From: Legionella anisa
GTDB taxonomy: Bacteria; Pseudomonadota; Gammaproteobacteria; Legionellales; Legionellaceae
NCBI RefSeq assembly: GCF_001467525.1
Contig: NZ_LNXS01000045.1
Span: forward strand, 1-61,951
Direction of reading: 5' to 3'
DNA length: 61,951 bases
The notes beneath the pieces are model-generated. The model was not told where the DNA came from, ran no database searches, and was given only the letters and a program-made list of their open reading frames with translations. The first letter of the stretch is position 1. Each line of letters starts with the position of its first letter. The position numbers were made by a program, and so were the translations under genes. Below, piece after piece: positions 45,021 to 53,634 of the stretch.

Positions 45021-45755
45021 ATGAATCATTTTTTAAAACTTATAATACTGGTAGCAACTTTCTTTATATATTCATGCGAAAAAAAAGATGATGCGGATTT
45101 TCTGCATTTCGCTACCGCAGCAGAGTATCCACCTTTTGAATACAGCGATCATGGAGAGATAAAAGGTTTTGATATTGATTTGGCAAAACTAATTGCTAAG
45201 GAACTTGGAAAAAAAGCTGTTTTTGACAATATGCAATTCAGTACTGTTCTTCCTGCAATAAGCTCCGGACAAGATGACATTGCTATAGCGACAATCTCGG
45301 TTACTGATGCTCGAAAAGTCAATTTTGATTTCTCTGAACCCTATTATTTTGAAGGCATGGCCTCGGTGTATCACTCTGAGCAGCCCATTACAACACCCAG
45401 CCAACTTAAAGGAAAAAAAGTAGCAGTACAGCTTGGAAGTATTATGGAGATTTGGTTGAGAGAAAATTATCCGCAGATCGAAATTACTGCACTGGATAAT
45501 AACAATCAGGCTGTTGAAGCTTTAATTGCAGGCCATGTTGATGTCGTTTTAATGGATGGAGCCCAAGGTAAGATCTTTAGTAAAAAAAATGCAAGACTCT
45601 CTTATTCTGTAATTGCTAAAGCAGATCATGGATACGCATTAGCGGTCAAAAAAGGATCTCCGTTAACAATACAGATTAATAAGGCGTTACAAAAACTTAG
45701 GGCAAATGGAGAAATACAAAAACTAGAACATAAGTGGTTAAAGGATTCATTATGA
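45021..45755 (+). CDS. Amino-acid ABC transporter binding lipoprotein
   Basis: This is a periplasmic solute-binding protein of the family 3 type (ArtI/GlnH). A lipobox FIYSC near residue 19 predicts attachment to a membrane by a lipid. The ligand site motifs are present: ATAAEYPPFEY, GFDIDLAKLIAKEL, DDIAIATISVTDARK, the hinge segment LKGKKVAVQLGS and VDVVLMDGAQ. Length (244) is normal. No permease or ATPase gene lies nearby, so the partner transporter is elsewhere. It is immediately upstream of argF (about 110 bases), which makes arginine or ornithine the likely ligand (inference). Confidence 0.87.
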   Translation: MNHFLKLIILVATFFIYSCEKKDDADFLHFATAAEYPPFEYSDHGEIKGFDIDLAKLIAKELGKKAVFDNMQFSTVLPAISSGQDDIAIATISVTDARKVNFDFSEPYYFEGMASVYHSEQPITTPSQLKGKKVAVQLGSIMEIWLRENYPQIEITALDNNNQAVEALIAGHVDVVLMDGAQGKIFSKKNARLSYSVIAKADHGYALAVKKGSPLTIQINKALQKLRANGEIQKLEHKWLKDSL

Positions 45756-45867
45756 ATAAATTAACTCAAAAACCTCTCCTTATTTGCGAAAGAATAGTCC
45801 TACCTTGGTTACATACAAAGTATCAAAGAGGTGCTATTTATTTACTGTTTTACCAAGGAGGCTAAAT

Positions 45868-46944
45868 ATGTCCCATTCCCCAGTTAAAAATACTTTAATT
45901 CAAAGTGATCATTCCGAACCTATTAGTGAAGTAACAACCAATACGTTTGTGATTAATCTACAACAAGCCATATTTGATCTTGAAACAGGGACCCATCACG
46001 CTGAAACGCTGGCCACTAAATCTTCAGAAACAATCAATACATCATCTACGAAAAAAATAAAGCATTTCCTTACAGGAACCGAATTAAGTACTGAGGAATT
46101 GAAGCATGTTTTGGAAAAAGCTAAAGTGCTGAAACAAACACCTTCCTTTTACAGTCAATCTCTACTCAGTAAAAGTCTTGCCATGATTTTTGAAAAGCCT
46201 TCTTTTCGAACCCGCTTAAGTTTTGCTATGGCCATTCAAAGTATGGGTGGAATAGCTATCGAAAGCGTGGGTAACACGCGAAAACAGGAAACTCCGGCAG
46301 ATATGGCTCGAGTTTTAAACGGTTATGCTGATTTTATTATGCTGCGAACCCATGCTGATGAGACGTTACTGGAAATGGCAGCTTATGCAAAAGTACCCGT
46401 AATTAATGGTCTTTCAGCGTTACATCATCCATGCCAAATTCTTGCCGATTTACTCAGTCTATGGGAGCAATTCGACTCACTGGACGGGCTTACTGTCGCT
46501 TATATTGGTGATGGAAATAATATTCTTCATAGTTTGATGCTGCTTGCCCCTCAATTAGGCATAACGATTAATTACTGCTGCCCCCAATCCCGTCAGCCTA
46601 ATGGCTCGATTATCAAACAAGCACAAGGTATTAAAAAAGATATGATTTATCATTTTTCTAAACCTGAAGAAGCGGTTAAAAATGCGGATGCAGTCTATAC
46701 TGACGTTTGGACCAGTATGGGCTTTGAAGTTCAGGATAATGAGCAAGCCTTTCAAGGATTCCAGGTAAATGAAACCTTGATGTCTTATGCGAAGCCTGAA
46801 GCAGTATTTATGCATTGCATGCCCATGGAACGCGGAAAAGAAGTATCTGAGACTTTACCGGACAGCCCTTCCTCCATTATCTTTACGCAAAGTGAAAATA
46901 GGATGCATGTGCAAAAAGCATTGCTGTTATTTTTAAATTTATAA
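45868..46944 (+). CDS. argF: Ornithine carbamoyltransferase with N-terminal extension
   Basis: This enzyme joins carbamoyl phosphate and ornithine to citrulline in arginine biosynthesis or the reverse pathway. The core starts at KHFLTGTELS near residue 52; the carbamoyl-phosphate loop is EKPSFRTRLSF (phenylalanine where STRTR is usual), the ornithine-specific HPCQ and HCMP motifs are present. From the ATG at 45868, preceded by AAGGAGG, the protein has 358 residues, about 50 more than usual because of a polar Ser/Thr/Glu-rich N-terminal extension. An upstream frame start at 45784 lacks a ribosome site. The extension has no internal start as well placed as 45868. Confidence 0.9.
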   Translation: MSHSPVKNTLIQSDHSEPISEVTTNTFVINLQQAIFDLETGTHHAETLATKSSETINTSSTKKIKHFLTGTELSTEELKHVLEKAKVLKQTPSFYSQSLLSKSLAMIFEKPSFRTRLSFAMAIQSMGGIAIESVGNTRKQETPADMARVLNGYADFIMLRTHADETLLEMAAYAKVPVINGLSALHHPCQILADLLSLWEQFDSLDGLTVAYIGDGNNILHSLMLLAPQLGITINYCCPQSRQPNGSIIKQAQGIKKDMIYHFSKPEEAVKNADAVYTDVWTSMGFEVQDNEQAFQGFQVNETLMSYAKPEAVFMHCMPMERGKEVSETLPDSPSSIIFTQSENRMHVQKALLLFLNL

Positions 46945-47035
46945 TCTATTTTTACCGACAAGTACTCCCTGAGCTGCAACAAGCATAGCTACATGCAGCC
47001 AGGACTCATTTTACGAAATACATTAAGGACACCGA

Positions 47036-47719
47036 ATGATTACATTATACGGAGCACCCGCATCAGTATTTGTCAGAAAACCACGAATTTTATTGCATGA
47101 AAAAAGTGTCCCTTTTTGGGTCGATCCAATTAATCTTTATCAATATGTCAATGAAGACTTCCAACAAGCAAGTCCACTTAACAAAATTCCTGCATTAAGA
47201 GACGCCTCTTTTACACTTGCTGATTCCTCTGCAATTTGTGCGTATATTGACAAAAAATACCCCACCCCCAGCTTTTATCCGCAGAACCCTGAAGATTATG
47301 CTAGGGCCCTATGGTTTGAAGAATATGCAGATACTGTTTTATTTCAGGCAATTGCCCCTTGTTATTATCAAACCATTCTTGTGCCGCTCTATTATCAACG
47401 TGAACCCGATTTCATGGCGATTGATCGCGCCATTACTCAAAATCTTCCGCCAGTTGCACAGTATTTGGAAACACAATTAGCAGGCAAATTGTTTTTTGTG
47501 AAGGAACAATTTTCCATTGCTGATGTCGCAGTTGTAAGCATATTCATGAACATGCACTTCTCAGGATATCCTTTAGATTCTAAACGTTGGCCCAATCTTT
47601 CTACCTACCTCAACACCCATTTCCAACGTGAAAGTATTCATTGCTGCATTGAAGAGATAGAAAGAGAACTAATTCGAACACCCCCTCCTTCTGCACCGTA
47701 TCAATACCTTCATTGTTAA
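47036..47719 (+). CDS. Glutathione S-transferase family protein
   Basis: This 227-residue cytosolic protein has a thioredoxin-like N-terminal domain (MITLYGAPASVFVRKPRILLHEK, with the cis-proline region NKIPALRD and the glutathione-contacting ADSSAICAYID near 62-72) followed by the all-helical GST domain (ARALWFEEYADTVLF and the FSIADVAVVSIF capping motif near 160). The active residue is probably Ser10 rather than cysteine or tyrosine. Role may be detoxification or stress response. It starts about 90 bases after argF with AAGGA before the ATG. Confidence 0.85.
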   Translation: MITLYGAPASVFVRKPRILLHEKSVPFWVDPINLYQYVNEDFQQASPLNKIPALRDASFTLADSSAICAYIDKKYPTPSFYPQNPEDYARALWFEEYADTVLFQAIAPCYYQTILVPLYYQREPDFMAIDRAITQNLPPVAQYLETQLAGKLFFVKEQFSIADVAVVSIFMNMHFSGYPLDSKRWPNLSTYLNTHFQRESIHCCIEEIERELIRTPPPSAPYQYLHC

Positions 47720-47815
47720 TGGGGTTGGAATGACTTTTACTGCTCTTTATCTATAGTTTGGCTATTTAGCAGCTGTTTCTTGATCACCTCTCTGCCTAGG
47801 CCCCACGGACAAGCC

Positions 47816-48103
47816 CTGAGAGATCCTCACAAAATTTAACCAGGTAGCATGTCAATTGTTGGCTGTCATCCCTGCGTAGGCAGGGATCCATTCATCAAAA
47901 TAGTTCATCGCTCAAATTAAGCCACTGAGGATGGTTTCACTCAATTAAAATTAATTTTCCATTGTCTTTTCACTTTTTTAATTTGCTTTTCCCGCGTACA
48001 TTGTAAATGGATCCCTGCCTACGCAGGGATGACAGTCTTTTTAGGTATAACATAAGACGTAGAATATGTGTTTTCGTGTTTAAATTTTGTGAGGATCTCT
48101 CAA
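47816..48103. mobile_element. 288-bp MITE-like element with terminal inverted repeats
   Basis: The ends carry a 24-base inverted repeat (CTGAGAGATCCTCACAAAATTTAA on the left, its complement on the right, one mismatch at the tip). The nine bases GGACAAGCC stand on both sides (47807-47815 and 48104-48112), as expected for a target duplication. Inside are two inverted GTCATCCCTGCGTAGGCAGGGATCC arms (from about 47866 and to 48034). No transposase is encoded. The insertion site resembles another palindromic repeat (GCGGGACGTCG follows). Partial relatives lie at 41928-41957, 53507-53587 and 61540-61624. Confidence 0.8.
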
Positions 48104-48294
48104 GGACAAGCCGCGGGACGTCGAAGTAGAGCTGGCCTTTTTTTTCAGCGATGTGTAGAAGATACACCTGCTTAGCAGTCAGGATCTATTGGGCTCAACA
48201 ATCTTATAAATACATCCCTACATATCTCTTATAAAACAGGATAATATAAGGAAACTACTATAGCATCCCTATAAACCTAAAAGGAAAAATTCAC

Positions 48295-49272
48295 ATGGTA
48301 GTCATTTATTACCAAACTGACTCGCGCATAGAATCTAAAGAGCTTAATGATGAGAATAAGCATCTACTTCAAGAAGCGCTATGGATTGATTTACTCGATC
48401 CAACAAAAGAAGAAGAACAAACAGTAGAAACCGAATTAAAAATTGAAATTCCTACCAAAGAAGAGGTTGAAGAAATCGAGCCATCCAGTCGGTTGTATGT
48501 TGAAAATAATGCCTTATATATGACCGCAACAATGGTTGCCCTATCCGATTTACCTGAAGCAAAAACGGATGTAGTAGCTTTTATAGTTACTGAAAAATGC
48601 TTAATTACCTTACGTTACATCGAGCTTCATCCATTTAAATTATTTACTAAAAAATTATTGCGCTCTAAGGCAAAAGAATACAATGCAAAAGCTCTATTAA
48701 TCGGTTTGTTAGACGCAGCCGTAGATAGGCTTGCGGATATTTTAGAAAAAATAAGTGGAAAGTTTGATGAAATATCAAAAATTATTTTTCATTCAAAAGA
48801 TAACCACAAAACCGCTGAAACCAACTACAAACATATATTGCAATACATAGGTGCAAATGGTGATCTTGGTACCAAAGCCAGTGAAAGTTTAATATCGTTC
48901 ACTCGTTTAATATCTTACTTGGAGCAAGTAAATAACTCAGATATTCCTAAAGAACTAATGACTTATCTCATTATAATCCAAAAAGACATCAATGCTCTTC
49001 GAGAACATGCAAGCTTTCTCTCTACTAAATTTAGTTTTTTATTGGATGCCACTCTAGGGATGATTAACATAGAGCAAAATAATACAATTAAAATTTTCTC
49101 AGTTGCAGCAGTTATTTTCCTACCGCCAACGCTTATCGCAAGCATTTATGGAATGAATTTTACTTATATGCCTGAGATAAGCTGGTATATAGGTTATCCT
49201 CTTGCAATACTCATGATGTTTATTTCCGCATTACTGCCATTCAGTTATTTCAAAAAGAAAAAATGGCTATAA
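48295..49272 (+). CDS. corA: CorA family divalent cation transporter
   Basis: This is a 325-residue CorA-type Mg2+/Co2+ channel. The cytoplasmic funnel domain covers residues 1-260 and is rich in charge; the two membrane helices lie at the C-terminus with the selectivity motif YGMNF between them (near residue 287), followed by a basic end KKKKWL. The N-terminal part includes WIDLLDPTKEEE, a common CorA opening. It is convergent with htpX (26-base gap) and follows the MITE, whose right end lies about 190 bases upstream, so the insertion may affect its promoter region. Confidence 0.92.
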   Translation: MVVIYYQTDSRIESKELNDENKHLLQEALWIDLLDPTKEEEQTVETELKIEIPTKEEVEEIEPSSRLYVENNALYMTATMVALSDLPEAKTDVVAFIVTEKCLITLRYIELHPFKLFTKKLLRSKAKEYNAKALLIGLLDAAVDRLADILEKISGKFDEISKIIFHSKDNHKTAETNYKHILQYIGANGDLGTKASESLISFTRLISYLEQVNNSDIPKELMTYLIIIQKDINALREHASFLSTKFSFLLDATLGMINIEQNNTIKIFSVAAVIFLPPTLIASIYGMNFTYMPEISWYIGYPLAILMMFISALLPFSYFKKKKWL

Positions 49273-49298
49273 ATCTTGACCCCAAGTCAAAATTATCA

Positions 49299-50186
49299 TT
49301 ATTTTTGCAATGCTTCTATTCGTTTTTCAAGCGGAGGATGGCTCGAAAAAAGAGCAAGCCAGCCATCACGACTTGAGATTTTCATGGCTTTAAATGCAGG
49401 TGCACGATCATCTACTGGTGTCTTATCCATGAGCTGCTGTAAACGTTGTAAGGCTTTTATCATTTTTTCTTTACCGACGTATTGTGCAGAACCTCTATCT
49501 GCTCGAAATTCGCGATAACGCGAAAACCACATCACAATCATGGAGGCGAGAATTCCAAACAGCAATTCAAATATAAGGGCAACACCATAATAAACGAAAC
49601 CACCTTGTACCCCTTCATCATTATCTCTTCTGAAAAACTGCATCACAAAAAACGCAGCAATACGAGCAAAAAAGATGACAAAAGTATTTACTACACCTTG
49701 AATTAAAGTAAGGGTTACCATATCGCCATTAGCAACATGAGAAATCTCATGTCCTAAAACACCTTGTATTTCTTCTTCATTCATTGCATTGAGCAATCCA
49801 GTTGAAACGGCAACAAGAGCTTTGTTTTTATTCCATCCGGTAGCAAAAGCATTGGGCTCTGGACTATCGTAGATTCCAACATCGGGCATTCCAATATTTC
49901 TTTTTTGGGCTAAAGATCGTACCTCATTCATTAACCACAATTCTGATTCAGTTGTTGGTTTCTCAATGAGTTGAACATTAAAAGCATGAATTGCCATCCA
50001 TTTAGAAATAAAAAGTGAAATAAATGCACCTGTGAAGCCAATAATTGCGGCAAAAATTAATAAGGCTTGATAATTTAAACCATATTGCGTCAAGTATGGA
50101 CTAACGTTGAATATACTTAGTATCAAAGAAATGACTATGATAATAGCCAAGTTTGTAACAAGAAATAAAACAATTCGTTTAAACAT
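49299..50186 (-). CDS. htpX: Membrane-integrated zinc protease HtpX
   Basis: This is the heat-shock-associated M48 metalloprotease HtpX, 295 residues, which degrades misfolded inner-membrane proteins with FtsH. Two N-terminal helices (LFLVTNLAIIIVISLIL and ALLIFAAIIGFTGAF), the zinc motif GHEISHVANGD near residue 143, two further helices near 155-210, and the third zinc ligand in FSRYREFRADRGSA (near 222) are all present. Length and layout match the E. coli protein. It is transcribed toward corA. Its start has AGGAAT upstream. Confidence 0.94.
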   Translation of the reverse strand: MFKRIVLFLVTNLAIIIVISLILSIFNVSPYLTQYGLNYQALLIFAAIIGFTGAFISLFISKWMAIHAFNVQLIEKPTTESELWLMNEVRSLAQKRNIGMPDVGIYDSPEPNAFATGWNKNKALVAVSTGLLNAMNEEEIQGVLGHEISHVANGDMVTLTLIQGVVNTFVIFFARIAAFFVMQFFRRDNDEGVQGGFVYYGVALIFELLFGILASMIVMWFSRYREFRADRGSAQYVGKEKMIKALQRLQQLMDKTPVDDRAPAFKAMKISSRDGWLALFSSHPPLEKRIEALQK

Positions 50187-50335
50187 AGCGTTATTCCTCT
50201 TTTCTTAAACCTCTAATTGTTTTTCCTCTTTCTTATATTAATTATAGATTGTTCTATGATTTTGGTAGGTTTTTTTACAGTTCATCGGCATCACGATGAA
50301 TTTGGAATAATGGAACTAATGTGCCATATTAATAT

Positions 50336-50382
50336 GGGTCAGTTTACATTTCTACTCAAGCTAGCAAAATATAAACAGACCC
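50336..50382. repeat. Short palindromic repeat of the GGGTCTGTTT family
   Basis: GGGTCAGTTTACATTTC at the left and GCAAAATATAAACAGACCC at the right form an imperfect hairpin around CTCAAGCTAGC. Sequence is shared with the longer palindrome at 50933-51071, so it looks like an internally deleted copy. It lies 38 bases before the DUF1428 gene. A third, one-sided match (TGTAAACAGACCCTA) is at about 9985-9999. Confidence 0.6.
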
Positions 50383-50419
50383 TAACCTGTTGTATTTCCT
50401 AAATTAAAAGGAGTTTTTT

Positions 50420-50773
50420 ATGAGTTATGTGGATGGATTTGTTGCTGCAGTGCCGAAAGCAAATAAAGCACAATATATTGAACATGCAACAAAAGCTGGG
50501 GCAGTATTTAAAGAGCATGGTGCCTTACAACTGGTTGAATGTTGGGGGGATGATGTTCCAGAAGGCAAAATTACCTCTTTCCCAATGGCAGTCAAGTGCA
50601 AAGAAGATGAGATAGTCGTTTTTTCATGGATTCTTTGGCCGTCCAAACAAGTTCGTGATGAAGGGATGAAAAAAGTCATGGAAGATCCCCGATTAGAACC
50701 CGATATTAATCCCATGCCTTTTGATGGCAAGCGTTTGATTTATGGAGGATTTAATATGGTTGTTAATGTCTAA
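50420..50773 (+). CDS. DUF1428 family protein
   Basis: This is a small cytosolic protein of 117 residues in the DUF1428 family (alpha/beta dimeric ferredoxin-like fold, no known function). Characteristic parts are YVDGFVAAVPKANKAQY at the start, VECWGDDVPEGKITSF near 43, VVFSWILWPSK near 72 and MPFDGKRLIYGGF near the end. The start is preceded by AAAAGGAG. The gene is flanked on both sides by members of the same palindromic repeat family. Confidence 0.9.
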   Translation: MSYVDGFVAAVPKANKAQYIEHATKAGAVFKEHGALQLVECWGDDVPEGKITSFPMAVKCKEDEIVVFSWILWPSKQVRDEGMKKVMEDPRLEPDINPMPFDGKRLIYGGFNMVVNV

Positions 50774-50932
50774 GCGGAGAAACATCAGCTATTGCTAAGC
50801 CTGTTTTAATGACCGATTTTACTCTTACTTAATACATTTATTGGATAAGAAAATTTACTCATATTGTTCTAGGCAATTTTAATCTGTTTTAGAGTTTCAT
50901 TTTTTTGAAAATATAGAAACAAAAACCTTAGT

Positions 50933-51071
50933 GTCTGTTTTCCATTTCGCTAGCTTGAGCCAAAACGGTCTGATTTTCTGCGTTCCGAAGCGCGGCATAC
51001 ACAAAGTATGTGAGCATCGGAACGCAGAAAATCAGGGCGGTTTGGCCAAGATAGTAGAAATGGAGACAGAC
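50933..51071. repeat. 139-bp long palindrome before the RhoGAP gene
   Basis: Two imperfect arms of about 57 bases (GTCTGTTTTCCATTTC through CTGCGTTCCGA, and its complement ending at GACAGAC) surround a short core that has its own CATAC/GTATG stem. The element ends 37 bases before the RhoGAP start codon. It accounts for most of the 335-base gap 50774-51108; bases before it hold AT-rich sequence where I recognise nothing. It may be a non-autonomous mobile repeat and, if transcribed, a large hairpin in the leader. Confidence 0.7.
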
Positions 51072-51108
51072 CCTATATTAATCATTCATTTCTATTCGGA
51101 GAATTTAA

Positions 51109-52311
51109 ATGCCTGGTCCCTACAATACCCATGTAATAGTGAATGTATTTCGCTCCATTGTTCAGCTAGTATCCCAAAATCCAGAATTATTAAATACTCC
51201 AGGGGTTTTTCGAGTCGCTGGAGCAAAAGAAGAGACTCAAAGATTACTTGACAAGCTTATCAGTGAACAATTTGATGTGGTCATTCTAAGCCATTATGTG
51301 ATGGAACAAAATAAAGTAGATAGTGAGCGATTTCATAACATTTTAGGAATGATACCTGCTGTTTTTAAAGACAGTCAAATATTAGATTCTGCAGATAGCC
51401 ACCGTGTTATCTTCACTAAAAAATTAAAATTTTTATTGAAGGATCAAAAGGAAGAAAATTTTATAAAAGCAGCTCAATTATTCGATGAGTTTATTCGTGA
51501 TCTATTACTTTCGAAAAAAATAGCTCATCAACGTGTGGGAGAAATTCTTGATCATTACTGCTATTTAATGCATCAAGCGGGTATGCTCCAAGATGCTAAT
51601 CTCATGACATACACTAATCTCGCTATTATTATGGCTCCCCGGTTGACCGAAGTTTTAGGTCTCTTCCTTGAAACAGACTTCTTGGGACTAAGTGGATTTA
51701 TAAGTCAGTTAACTCCAGTGTTAGAAAATTACATTACGGATGAAAAATGGAACTGTGATTTTAAAGAACGTCATACGGATAAATTGGAGCATTTAGCACG
51801 CACGAGACATTCTATACGTGACCAATTAGAGCATATGAAAGAAGCCTCCAGAGACGCGGTAACGGTTCCCATGAACAGTTTGATGCTGCAAACAGCAGCA
51901 CTCAATGCCCAGATTGAGGCTATAGAAAAACAACGACACAATCATTCCCTTAAAAGAAAAGCAAAGAAAGAATTAAGTAAACAGTTGAAGCAATTAAAAG
52001 CAGAGATGAATGAACTCAACCTCAGGATTTCTGAATTAATGCCGCAAATTTCAATGATGAATCGTGGATGTCAAAAAATACAGGAAGAAATCAATCTTAT
52101 CACTCTTTCAGGAGATGGAATAAGGACAGTAAGAGGTCATCATGGAGAAAAACCCAATGACTCAAATCTAGCCCGATTCAGCATTTTTGAGTCCGGCAGC
52201 ACAAACACATCTACTTTTTTATTTCCAATTACAGAAGAAGAGGAACTCTCTGGGAACGAGGAAACTGATTATGAGGATAAGCAGGCTGCCTATTCAGGAG
52301 TTCTGAAGTAA
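51109..52311 (+). CDS. RhoGAP-domain protein, candidate effector
   Basis: This 400-residue protein has a RhoGAP-like domain in residues 1-205. LLNTPGVFRVAGAKEETQRLL (28-48) contains the arginine finger (Arg35) of the GxFRxSG motif, and LMTYTNLAIIMAPRL (near 165-180) matches the conserved NLAxVFAP block. The middle LPxPL part is poorly conserved. Residues 210-340 form a long coiled coil (LNAQIEAIEKQ, KKELSKQLKQLKAEMNELNLRI), and the tail is acidic (EEEELSGNEETDYED). RhoGAPs switch off Rho GTPases; bacteria lack such GTPases, so the target should be a host protein. Secretion is inferred. AGGAGA... spacing before the ATG (GGAG, seven bases) supports the start. Confidence 0.72.
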   Translation: MPGPYNTHVIVNVFRSIVQLVSQNPELLNTPGVFRVAGAKEETQRLLDKLISEQFDVVILSHYVMEQNKVDSERFHNILGMIPAVFKDSQILDSADSHRVIFTKKLKFLLKDQKEENFIKAAQLFDEFIRDLLLSKKIAHQRVGEILDHYCYLMHQAGMLQDANLMTYTNLAIIMAPRLTEVLGLFLETDFLGLSGFISQLTPVLENYITDEKWNCDFKERHTDKLEHLARTRHSIRDQLEHMKEASRDAVTVPMNSLMLQTAALNAQIEAIEKQRHNHSLKRKAKKELSKQLKQLKAEMNELNLRISELMPQISMMNRGCQKIQEEINLITLSGDGIRTVRGHHGEKPNDSNLARFSIFESGSTNTSTFLFPITEEEELSGNEETDYEDKQAAYSGVLK

Positions 52312-52323
52312 AACGTGTTTCAT

Positions 52324-52348
52324 CTCTCAAGCCAATAAGGCTTGAGAG
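52324..52348 (+). terminator. Hairpin between RhoGAP and DUF3309 genes
   Basis: A perfect 10-bp stem (CTCTCAAGCC, loop AATAA, GGCTTGAGAG) lies 12 bases after the RhoGAP stop codon. It also lies just past the end of the convergent DUF3309 gene, so it can serve both. There is no strong T-run on either side. Confidence 0.65.
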
Positions 52349-52373
52349 CGCTTTGTAGCTTAATCCCCTTTAT

Positions 52374-52532
52374 TTAAGGACCTCCACCACGTAACAACAA
52401 TACAAGAATCAAAATTACAAGAATTAAGCCAACACCGCCACTAGGATAATATCCCCATCCGCTACTATAAGGCCAAGTGGGTAGCACTGCGAGCAAAAGA
52501 AGAATTAAGATAATTAATAGAATTAAGTCCAT
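52374..52532 (-). CDS. DUF3309 small membrane protein
   Basis: This 52-residue peptide is too short for usual gene lists but is clear: MDLILLIILILLLLAVLPTWP, then YSSGWGYYPSGG, then a second hydrophobic segment VGLILVILILVLLL and a short RGGGP end. This two-helix arrangement with a Gly/Tyr/Trp-rich turn is the DUF3309 family, common in proteobacteria and often stress-induced. AAGGAA precedes the ATG by seven or eight bases. It converges with the RhoGAP gene across a hairpin. Confidence 0.85.
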   Translation of the reverse strand: MDLILLIILILLLLAVLPTWPYSSGWGYYPSGGVGLILVILILVLLLRGGGP

Positions 52533-52789
52533 AGTAAATTCCTTTTTAAATAATGGTGTTCTAACTATAGACTTAAATTTAACAATTAGATCATTTTTTA
52601 ATCGAAACTAGCGGGGCTCCTCTTAAAAAATCATTGAACTACTAGAAACAATTTATTCCATGATCAATTTGATTTACTATACATTCCACCTCTCAGGAGG
52701 TCTGTGAGAAATATTGAATTATTTACATTTTTTCTATTTTTCATGGTTTTCAAATTGGTATTTCAAATATTATTTAAGGGGTTCTATAA

Positions 52790-53458
52790 ATGCGTAAATT
52801 ATTGATATCGTTTTTGTCTATCCTATTTACAATATCCTATGCAACTCTAGCTAATAGTTACGGTGTTCACGAAGACCACCCTTATGATTTTGTAGTTACA
52901 AAAGATGTTTATAAATTTTCTGAAATTTATCAGATTAAATCACTCCAAAAAGAAACCTATCCTGGATCAGTAAAAAAGAGCGCATTTCGTATCCGAACAA
53001 ATTATGATTTATCCAATAAAGATGGATGGCAAGCAACAGGGATTACACGAGTTATTTCCTTAGGCTCTTTATATCCTTGGGCAAAAGAGATTGATATTTA
53101 TGATACTCGTGGCGTGCAAATTGGCTTTATTGATGGGAATTTAGCAACTCTTGAATCTGCAAAATTTACTATTTATGACTATGATGAAACAGGAAAAGCG
53201 ACTGAAATTGGCTTTGCTTATGCAAATCCAAGCTTTGACCGATTTGTCATTTTATCATCAACTAACAATCCCCACCCAATTGCCGAATTCAATCGAAACT
53301 TTGGCGACAAAAGCTGGAATGTTTCTGTGCACTATCCTGAAAAAATTGATGACCGCATCGTTCGGATTTTTGCCGGTTTTGTGATTGATTATGAAGATAA
53401 GTTTTTAGCAGATCCAGAAGATTCAGACGAAGATGAAATTGATTATTTAAATCACTAA
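52790..53458 (+). CDS. Exported protein, possible LURP-one/tubby-like fold
   Basis: This 222-residue protein has a signal peptide (MRKLLISFLSILFTISYATLANS). The mature part is beta-rich: EIDIYDTRGVQIGFIDG, KFTIYDYDETGKATEIGFAY, and FDRFVILSSTNNPHPIAEFNR resemble the strand pattern of LURP-one-related/tubby-C-like (scramblase-like) barrels, in which segments such as x-IYD-x-G-x-xIG recur. This is a tentative fold guess. The C-terminus is strongly acidic (DPEDSDEDEIDYL). AAGGGG is placed before the ATG. The gene stands alone between a DUF3309 gene and a repeat. Confidence 0.55.
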   Translation: MRKLLISFLSILFTISYATLANSYGVHEDHPYDFVVTKDVYKFSEIYQIKSLQKETYPGSVKKSAFRIRTNYDLSNKDGWQATGITRVISLGSLYPWAKEIDIYDTRGVQIGFIDGNLATLESAKFTIYDYDETGKATEIGFAYANPSFDRFVILSSTNNPHPIAEFNRNFGDKSWNVSVHYPEKIDDRIVRIFAGFVIDYEDKFLADPEDSDEDEIDYLNH

Positions 53459-53506
53459 TTAAAATGATTCACAAGGTTGGGTAAATTACCCAGCCGTCAA
53501 GCAGCT

Positions 53507-53587
53507 GTCATCCCCGCGCAGGGGATCCATTTTGATGTTAGCAAAGCTCGATCATAGATGGATTCCCTGCTTTCGCAGGAATGACAA
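53507..53587. repeat. Palindromic GTCATCCC repeat pair
   Basis: Two inverted arms, GTCATCCCCGCGCAGGGGATCCAT at the left and ATGGATTCCCTGCTTTCGCAGGAATGAC at the right, enclose about 30 bases. Each arm is itself a small hairpin. It is related to the arms inside the MITE at 47816-48103 and lies between convergent genes, where it could end transcription. Confidence 0.7.
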
Positions 53588-53634
53588 CATCCGCTTTTTT
53601 TTATAATAACTCCATTCTGTCGTGCTCCAAGTCA

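Noticed and set aside
50931..51251. 106-codon plus frame before the RhoGAP gene
   Set aside because: It runs through the long palindrome and into the RhoGAP coding region in another frame; it is chance openness.
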